NCBI GenBank assembly: GCA_023299945.1
Contig: JALZVZ010000357.1
Coordinates: 1 to 19,273 of the forward strand
From: Altererythrobacter sp.
Lineage (GTDB): Bacteria > Pseudomonadota > Alphaproteobacteria > Sphingomonadales > Sphingomonadaceae
Direction of reading: 5' to 3'
Length of the DNA stretch: 19,273 nt
The translations under genes and the position numbers were made by a program. This document shows, in pieces, positions 14,393 to 19,273 of the stretch (positions are counted from its first letter, which is position 1; every line of letters begins with the position of its first letter). The notes under the pieces are model-generated. The model was not told where the DNA came from, made no database searches, and saw only the letters and a program-made list of their open reading frames with translations.

Positions 14393-15379
14393 TTAGGCAA
14401 AGGTGTCTCCGCCCATTTTTGTGTAAAAATTCAAACGATTGACGAAATCCATTGGATCCTTGCGTGCAACCAATGCGTCTTTTGGTGTATTGAGCCAATC
14501 ATCTGCGCGCGAGGAAATAAAGCGCATCGAGGCCCCTCGTGCCAAAATGGGAAGGGCTGCGTGTTCGCTGGCCGAAAGCGGGCGAACTGCTTGATAGCCC
14601 CGCATCAGCGCACTGGCGATGTCTGCACGAAAATCGCCATTGCTGCGTTCGAAGCACCATGCCGCATGGGTGACGGCCAGATCATAGGCAAAAAAATCGT
14701 TTGCCGCGAAATAAAAGTCTATGAGACCGGTGACTTGATTGCCCAACATCAACACATTGTCGGGAAACAGGTCGCAATGCACTACACCTTTTGGCAGATC
14801 CTGCGGCCAGTTTGCGGTAAGAAAGCTGAGTTCATCGGCGCAAATTTGCGGAAGTGCGGGGTCAATTGAAGCCAACGCGGCATCGCCGCAATCGCTTAAT
14901 ATGTTTTGCCATCCAGCAAGGCCCAGTGATTGCGCGCGCGTTCCGTTAAAGTTGCGTGCGGCCAGATGGATTTGTGCCAATGCCTTGCCGACACTGAACG
15001 CTTGATCAGGGGTTGGGTGATCAACCGAGACACCCGGCAGATATTCAATCAAGGCGACAGATTTGCCATCCACCAATCGGTGTGATGCGCCTTGCTTGTC
15101 ATGGATAGTGCGCGGGACGGGGCAACCATTTTCCGCCAAATGATCGAGCAGGCCCAGAAAGAACGGCAATTCTCCCACATCGATCCGGCGTTCGTACATG
15201 GTAAGGATAAAGCGCGCGCCGCTGGCGTCTTTGCGTCCATCCGCCCCGCCAGTTTCGATTAGCCAGTTGGAGTTGGACACACCTTCAGCGATACCTTTGG
15301 CAGAGACTAGCTCGCCAACATCATAGTGATCGATCAAGCAGCTGAGATCTTCTGCTCCAAGATGCGTATATACAGCCAT
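14393..15379 (-). CDS. thrB: Homoserine kinase (type II, APH-fold)
   Basis: This 328-residue protein is an aminoglycoside-phosphotransferase-fold kinase of the alphaproteobacterial ThrB type, unlike the GHMP-type enzyme of E. coli. The N-terminus MAVYTHLGAEDLSCLIDHYD, the catalytic loop VVHCDLFPDN (200-208, Asp203 and Asn208) and the metal-binding Asp221 in LIDFYFA are all characteristic. It phosphorylates L-homoserine with ATP on the way to threonine. It starts 19 bases after the ispH stop and precedes rnhA. This ispH-thrB-rnhA order is common in related bacteria, which supports the call over a generic phosphotransferase. The Shine-Dalgarno is weak. Confidence 0.94.
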   Translation of the reverse strand: MAVYTHLGAEDLSCLIDHYDVGELVSAKGIAEGVSNSNWLIETGGADGRKDASGARFILTMYERRIDVGELPFFLGLLDHLAENGCPVPRTIHDKQGASHRLVDGKSVALIEYLPGVSVDHPTPDQAFSVGKALAQIHLAARNFNGTRAQSLGLAGWQNILSDCGDAALASIDPALPQICADELSFLTANWPQDLPKGVVHCDLFPDNVLMLGNQVTGLIDFYFAANDFFAYDLAVTHAAWCFERSNGDFRADIASALMRGYQAVRPLSASEHAALPILARGASMRFISSRADDWLNTPKDALVARKDPMDFVNRLNFYTKMGGDTFA

Positions 15380-15398
15380 TGTCGTCTCGTCCGAGCTT

Positions 15399-16373
15399 CT
15401 ATTCGGTCAGCTGGCGCGGCAATTTGAAGACCATTTTCTCTTCGGCTGCCATAATGGTGTGCTCTGTCACATCGCGCCATTCGCTCAAGGTATCGACCAC
15501 TTCGCGCACCAGCTTTTCAGGAGCAGATGCACCAGCGGTCAGTCCCAATGTGTTTACCCCATCAAGCCATGAGGGATCAATTTCTGATGCGCGCTGGATT
15601 AGCTTGGATTTTGTGCCGAGGCGCTCGGCAACTTCAACCAGTCGAAGCGAGTTGGAGGAATTGGGGGCGCCAATCACCAGCACCAGGTCAGCGCCGGGTG
15701 CGATTTGCTTGACCGCTGTTTGACGGTTGGAAGTTGCATAACAAATGTCCTCCGCCTTGGGTCCTTGAATTTGGGGAAAGCGGGTCTGTAAAGCAGCAAT
15801 TACATCTGCGGTATCGTCGACGGATAGTGTGGTCTGCGTGAGGTAGGACAGGCCGATATCGCCGGCAAACTCCAGCTTGGCGACATCTTCCAGCGTTTCG
15901 ACCAGCGTCATTTGCCCGTCATCCACTTGGCCCATTGTGCCGATCACCTCAGGGTGGCCGGCATGGCCGACAAAAATAATATGTTGCCCTTTTTCAATCT
16001 GGCGTTCGGCTTGGCGGTGAACCTTGCTGACCAGGGGGCAGGTCGCATCGACATAAATCATCTTACGCCGTTCAGCCTCAGCCGGGACCGATTTGGGCAC
16101 GCCATGCGCGCTAAATACAACTGGCGCATCATCAGGCACCTCGTCCAATTCCTCGACAAAGATAGCGCCCTGCGCCTTCAAGCTGTCGACGACATAGCGA
16201 TTGTGGACAATTTCGTGCCGCACATAAACGGGCGCACCATACAGTTCGATTGAGCGTTCTACGATCTCAATTGCACGGTCGACACCGGCGCAAAAGCCGC
16301 GTGGCGCAGCAATGAGGAGTGTCAGTCCGGGCTTCTTTTCCCCGGTTTGCGTATCTTGAAAGGGAGCGTTCAT
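15399..16373 (-). CDS. ispH: 4-hydroxy-3-methylbut-2-enyl diphosphate reductase
   Basis: With the ATG at 16373 the enzyme has 324 residues. The three cysteines that hold the iron-sulfur cluster are Cys28 (APRGFCAGV), Cys112 ([12 protein letters not shown]) and Cys211 ([11 protein letters not shown]). Substrate-binding His57 (HEIVHN), His90 (SAHGV), and His140 with Glu142 (GHAGHPEV) are present. It makes isopentenyl and dimethylallyl diphosphate in the last step of the MEP pathway. The upstream in-frame TTG at 16397 is rejected because GAGGGGG stands directly before the ATG at 16373. It is first in the leftward ispH-thrB-rnhA set, and divergent from the lipoprotein gene with 85 bases between. 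Confidence 0.97.
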   Translation of the reverse strand: MNAPFQDTQTGEKKPGLTLLIAAPRGFCAGVDRAIEIVERSIELYGAPVYVRHEIVHNRYVVDSLKAQGAIFVEELDEVPDDAPVVFSAHGVPKSVPAEAERRKMIYVDATCPLVSKVHRQAERQIEKGQHIIFVGHAGHPEVIGTMGQVDDGQMTLVETLEDVAKLEFAGDIGLSYLTQTTLSVDDTADVIAALQTRFPQIQGPKAEDICYATSNRQTAVKQIAPGADLVLVIGAPNSSNSLRLVEVAERLGTKSKLIQRASEIDPSWLDGVNTLGLTAGASAPEKLVREVVDTLSEWRDVTEHTIMAAEEKMVFKLPRQLTE

Positions 16374-16458
16374 GTGGCCCCCTCTAGCGCTTTGCAATGC
16401 GCGCCGCTAGGGCGGTGACAGGTGATTTGTGCCAATTGGCAGATTTTTGAGGACATGA

Positions 16459-17115
16459 GTGACGATGACAATCCGGAACCGCTTTCTTGTGACAGGCGTA
16501 CTTGGCTGGGCTCTTGCTGGTTGCGCCAGTCAAGGTGAACTGGTGGTTGATCAAGGCGTAGGGATTACAGCCGTGCTCTCGTCCTGCCCAGCCGTTGGCA
16601 TTCCTGATTACACTGGCGATGTGACGAGTTTTCGTTCCGCTGGCCTCACAACATCAGACAATCTCGATGTGACAGCGGCGATCACCAATCTGCGCAGCAC
16701 ATGCGATGATTCGGCGGACAAGGTTTACACTGCAGCGACATTCGACGTTGTTGGCCGCCGCACTGATGTGCGCGGTGCGCGCCAAGTGACCTTACCTTAT
16801 TTTGCGACGGTTCTGCGCGGCGGTAGCGCGGTTGTGACTAAGCGTGTGGGTTCGGTTACGCTGAACTTTGCCGATGGTCAGGAACGCGCGCAAGCCAGCG
16901 GAAAAGCGGGGGCATTTGTGGATAAGGCGGCAGCGACTTTGCCCGCCGATGTGCGCCAGAAAATCAGTCGCCGCCGCAAGGCTGGTGATGTGGATGCGGC
17001 GCTTGACCCGTTGGCTGATCCAGCCGTTCGCGCAGCCATTCAGCGCACTAGCTTTGAATTGCTTGTCGGTTTTCAGCTGAATGAACAGCAATTGGCCTAT
17101 AACGCCACTCGCTAA
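16459..17115 (+). CDS. Putative lipoprotein of unknown function
   Basis: A 218-residue frame starts with GTG at 16459; an ATG two codons later (16465) is an alternative. GAGGA lies about 5 bases before the GTG. A short basic-hydrophobic signal ends in LAGC, so Cys22 should be lipidated and the protein exported to the periplasmic face. The rest has a mixed alpha/beta look, with a probable strand-rich middle (about 88-140), a basic patch RRRK near 171-174, and two more cysteines (43 and 82) that could pair. I do not recognise a domain. It lies between the divergent ispH and the downstream argS, and ends 75 bases before argS. Similar unknown lipoproteins occur in Sphingomonadales, as far as I recall. 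Confidence 0.75.
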   Translation: MTMTIRNRFLVTGVLGWALAGCASQGELVVDQGVGITAVLSSCPAVGIPDYTGDVTSFRSAGLTTSDNLDVTAAITNLRSTCDDSADKVYTAATFDVVGRRTDVRGARQVTLPYFATVLRGGSAVVTKRVGSVTLNFADGQERAQASGKAGAFVDKAAATLPADVRQKISRRRKAGDVDAALDPLADPAVRAAIQRTSFELLVGFQLNEQQLAYNATR

Positions 17116-17190
17116 TTCTGCTCTGATATACGCTCGCAATACGGCGCAAGGCGGTTTGCACTTGCGTCTAGATCGGCTAGGCGCGCGGCT

Positions 17191-18966
17191 ATGTCTGATA
17201 CAGCTGAAAAAATCCAAACCGTACACGCCGGCTTTGCCGCGAAACTAACCGCCATTCTCGGCGCGCTTGAAGCAGAGGGCGTTCTGCCAGCTGGCACGCA
17301 GCACCGCGGCGTAACGGCTGAGCCTCCGCGTGATCCCTCACATGGCGACCTTGCAACCAATGCAGCCATGGTGCTTGCCAAGCAGGCCAAGACCAATCCG
17401 CGTGAGTTGGCCGGTAAGATCGTCGAAAAGCTTGCCGCTGATCCTGATGTGATCAGCGCCGAAATCGCCGGGCCGGGCTTTATCAATATGCGGCTCGATC
17501 CCTCTGTCTGGATTGCTGAACTGCGCGCAATCGCCGCTATGGGCGATGCTTACGGACAATCATCCATGGGCGAGGGCGAGGATGGTAAGCGCACACGGGT
17601 CAATGTTGAATATGTTTCGGCCAACCCGACCGGCCCTTTGCATATGGGCCATTGCCGCGGCGCAGTGGTGGGCGATGCGCTGGCCAGCCTGCTGGAATTT
17701 TCAGGCCATGATGTCACGCGCGAATATTATATCAATGATGCAGGAGGACAGGTCGATGTTCTCGCTCGGTCAGCGCATCTTCGGTATCTTGAGGCGCTGG
17801 GCGAGGATATTGGTGAAATACCAGAGGGGCTTTATCCCGGCGATTATCTCAAACCTGTCGGCGCTGCGCTGGCTGAGGTTCACGGCGATACGTTCAAAAC
17901 CGCGCCAGAGGCAGAATGGCTCGAAACGTTTCGCACCGGCGCCGTTGAGCAAATGATGGAGCTGATCGGTTCAGACCTCGCATTGCTTGGCATTGAGCAT
18001 GATTTATTTTCCTCAGAGGCTGCACTCCACGCAGCAGGAAAGCCCGACGCAGCAGAGAAATGGCTACGGGAACAAGACCTTGTCTATGATGGCGTGCTTG
18101 AAGCGCCCAAGGGCAAGGCCCCGCCAGAGGATTGGGAACCGGTTGAGCTGCCATTATTCCGCTCGACCCTGTTCGGCGATGATCAGGATCGCCCGATCAA
18201 GAAATCCTCCGGCGCGTGGACCTATTTTGGCGCTGATTTGGCGTATCATTTCCAAAAGGCGGAAAATGCCGATGCGATGATTAACATTTGGGGCGCGGAT
18301 CATGCGGGCACCGTCAAACGGATCAAGGCGGCGGTTGCTGCGCTGACCAAAGGGGCAGGCCGCGAAATTCCTTTCGATGTGAAGCTGGTCCAAATGGTTC
18401 AGCTTATGCGCGATGGAGAGCCGCTGAAAATGTCCAAGCGTTCCGGCAATTTTGTGACGCTGGCCGATATGATTGAGGAAGTCGGCAAGGATGTGGTGCG
18501 TTTCACCATGCTCTCGCGCAAGCCTGAGGCGCAGATGGATTTCGATTTTGCCAAGGTAGTCGAGGCATCGAAGGACAATCCGGTCTTCTATGTGCAATAC
18601 GCCCATGCCCGCATTCATTCCAACATGCGCAAGGCGGCAGAAGAAGGCTTTGCGGCATCGGATGAGCATATCGATCAATTGGGTGCTGAGGAATTGGAGC
18701 TTATCAAGCTGGCGGCGCAATTCCCGCGGCTGGTCGAAGCAGCGGCCAGCGCGCGCGAGGCGCACCGGATCGCGTTCTATCTTTATGAGCTTGCTGGCGC
18801 TTTTCATGCCTATTGGAACCTGGGTAACACCCAGGTTGATAAGCGCTTCATTGTGGCACAAAACCCTGAAATATCAGGCGCAAGGCTTTTCCTAAGCGAG
18901 CAATTGGGGCAAACACTAAGAAATGGTCTGCGCATATTGGGCGTTCAGGCGGTTGAGGAGATGTAG
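17191..18966 (+). CDS. argS: Arginyl-tRNA synthetase
   Basis: This 591-residue class I synthetase has the N-terminal Add-1 region (about 10-104, including SHGDLATNAAM and GPGFINMRL). The HIGH-type motif HMGH is at 151-154 within EYVSANPTGPLHMGHCRG, the KMSK motif is kept at 413-416 (LKMSKRSGN), and the C-terminal DALR anticodon-binding domain spans about 465-591. Many ArgRS proteins lack a canonical KMSK, so its presence marks the subtype. It charges tRNA-Arg with arginine. The ATG at 17191 has no convincing Shine-Dalgarno. The next gene begins 2 bases after its stop, so the two are probably co-translated. Confidence 0.97.
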   Translation: MSDTAEKIQTVHAGFAAKLTAILGALEAEGVLPAGTQHRGVTAEPPRDPSHGDLATNAAMVLAKQAKTNPRELAGKIVEKLAADPDVISAEIAGPGFINMRLDPSVWIAELRAIAAMGDAYGQSSMGEGEDGKRTRVNVEYVSANPTGPLHMGHCRGAVVGDALASLLEFSGHDVTREYYINDAGGQVDVLARSAHLRYLEALGEDIGEIPEGLYPGDYLKPVGAALAEVHGDTFKTAPEAEWLETFRTGAVEQMMELIGSDLALLGIEHDLFSSEAALHAAGKPDAAEKWLREQDLVYDGVLEAPKGKAPPEDWEPVELPLFRSTLFGDDQDRPIKKSSGAWTYFGADLAYHFQKAENADAMINIWGADHAGTVKRIKAAVAALTKGAGREIPFDVKLVQMVQLMRDGEPLKMSKRSGNFVTLADMIEEVGKDVVRFTMLSRKPEAQMDFDFAKVVEASKDNPVFYVQYAHARIHSNMRKAAEEGFAASDEHIDQLGAEELELIKLAAQFPRLVEAAASAREAHRIAFYLYELAGAFHAYWNLGNTQVDKRFIVAQNPEISGARLFLSEQLGQTLRNGLRILGVQAVEEM

Positions 18967-18968
18967 TG

Positions 18969-19273
18969 ATGATGACCGCAGGGGATACCATGACGGGCGA
19001 AGACGAATGGGTTGAGGACACCTCACAAGGGGCGGCCGAACTTGAACTCAATGAAGATGAAAGCTTGCCTTGGCTTGAATCGGACGAATATGATGATGGC
19101 GCTGGTACCGTTGACACCGCGCGTATCGTCGGTCTGGTTGGCTTTCTAGTGTTGTTGCTCGCGTTGGTTATCGTCGGGCTATGGTGGCTGACCAATCGCA
19201 ACAATGGCTCTGATGCTGTTGCCGATGGCAGCACAATCGAAGCACCTGCTGGCGATTATAAAGAACGTCCAGA
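18969..19273 (+). CDS. Probable SPOR-domain cell-envelope protein, N-terminal part (cut by window edge)
   Basis: The frame is open from 18969 to the right edge, giving 101 residues. It starts with an acidic cytoplasmic segment containing LPWLESDEYDDG, then one transmembrane helix (about 52-74, ending in LWWLTNR), and then the start of a periplasmic part (STIEAPAGDYKERP). This is the N-terminal pattern of SPOR proteins found after argS in Sphingomonadales. The SPOR domain itself, which binds denuded peptidoglycan at the division site, would lie beyond the edge. Three in-frame ATGs are possible: 18969 and 18972 (GAGGAG upstream inside argS) and 18990 (AGGGG 5 bases before it). I chose 18969 for its spacing from argS. 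Confidence 0.75.
   Translation, partial: MMTAGDTMTGEDEWVEDTSQGAAELELNEDESLPWLESDEYDDGAGTVDTARIVGLVGFLVLLLALVIVGLWWLTNRNNGSDAVADGSTIEAPAGDYKERP

Noticed and set aside
16374..16397. Upstream TTG start for ispH
   Set aside because: It would overlap the GAGGGGG ribosome site that serves the ATG at 16373.
17116..17190. Possible promoter in front of argS
   Set aside because: Several TTGCAC, TTGCGT and TAGATC-like hexamers occur, but none pairs with a second box at acceptable spacing.
18154..18861. 235-codon minus-strand frame inside argS
   Set aside because: It is antisense to a well-conserved ArgRS region that includes KMSK, and shows no motif of its own.

Overview
The window looks like a chromosomal segment of an alphaproteobacterium of the order Sphingomonadales, perhaps Erythrobacteraceae or a Sphingorhabdus-like genus. 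The order rests on protein style, the Tad pilus gene order, the ispH-thrB-rnhA block and an argS gene followed by a SPOR-type membrane protein. The genus is a guess. I see no tRNA, rRNA, CRISPR array, insertion sequence or phage gene, and no stretch above 300 bases without a gene.

Layout. (1) Positions 1-287, minus strand: the N-terminal part of a probable 2OG-Fe(II) oxygenase, cut by the window edge. (2) Positions 433-3961, plus strand: a CoA-thioester catabolism block. It holds a thiolase, an HSD10-like 3-hydroxyacyl-CoA dehydrogenase, a strong intrinsic terminator, a non-canonical crotonase-family enzyme, and a MarR-type regulator that may be translated from a leaderless mRNA. (3) Positions 11367-3972, minus strand: a Tad (Flp-type) pilus operon in the order cpaA-cpaB-cpaC-cpaD-cpaE-tadB-tadC. 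The motor ATPase gene cpaF/tadA, normally between cpaE and tadB, is not there. That junction is 98 bases and carries a perfect 11-bp inverted repeat. Flp pilin and TadE/F/G genes are not in the window either. (4) Positions 11475-13806, plus strand, divergent from cpaA: an alpha/beta hydrolase closely coupled to a DauA-like FAD amine/amino-acid oxidoreductase, then a 58-residue UPF0339/YegP-like protein. (5) Positions 16373-13907, minus strand: ispH, thrB and rnhA. (6) Positions 16459-19273, plus strand: an uncharacterised lipoprotein, argS, and the start of a SPOR-type cell-envelope protein that runs off the edge.

How the genes work together. The thiolase and SDR carry out the last two steps of beta-oxidation-like chain shortening. 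The crotonase does not look like an ordinary hydratase, so the block may serve a specialised acyl-CoA substrate. The Tad genes encode the prepilin peptidase (CpaA), periplasmic CpaB, secretin (CpaC), its lipoprotein partner (CpaD), localiser ATPase (CpaE) and inner-membrane platform (TadB/TadC), but need an ATPase and pilin from elsewhere. The right-hand genes are mostly housekeeping: isoprenoid precursors, threonine synthesis, RNA:DNA hybrid removal and arginyl-tRNA charging.

I did not find a convincing undescribed system. The best leads are the ATPase-less Tad locus, the crotonase without its usual glutamates, the altered DauA-like enzyme paired with a hydrolase, and the conserved-looking lipoprotein of unknown role.
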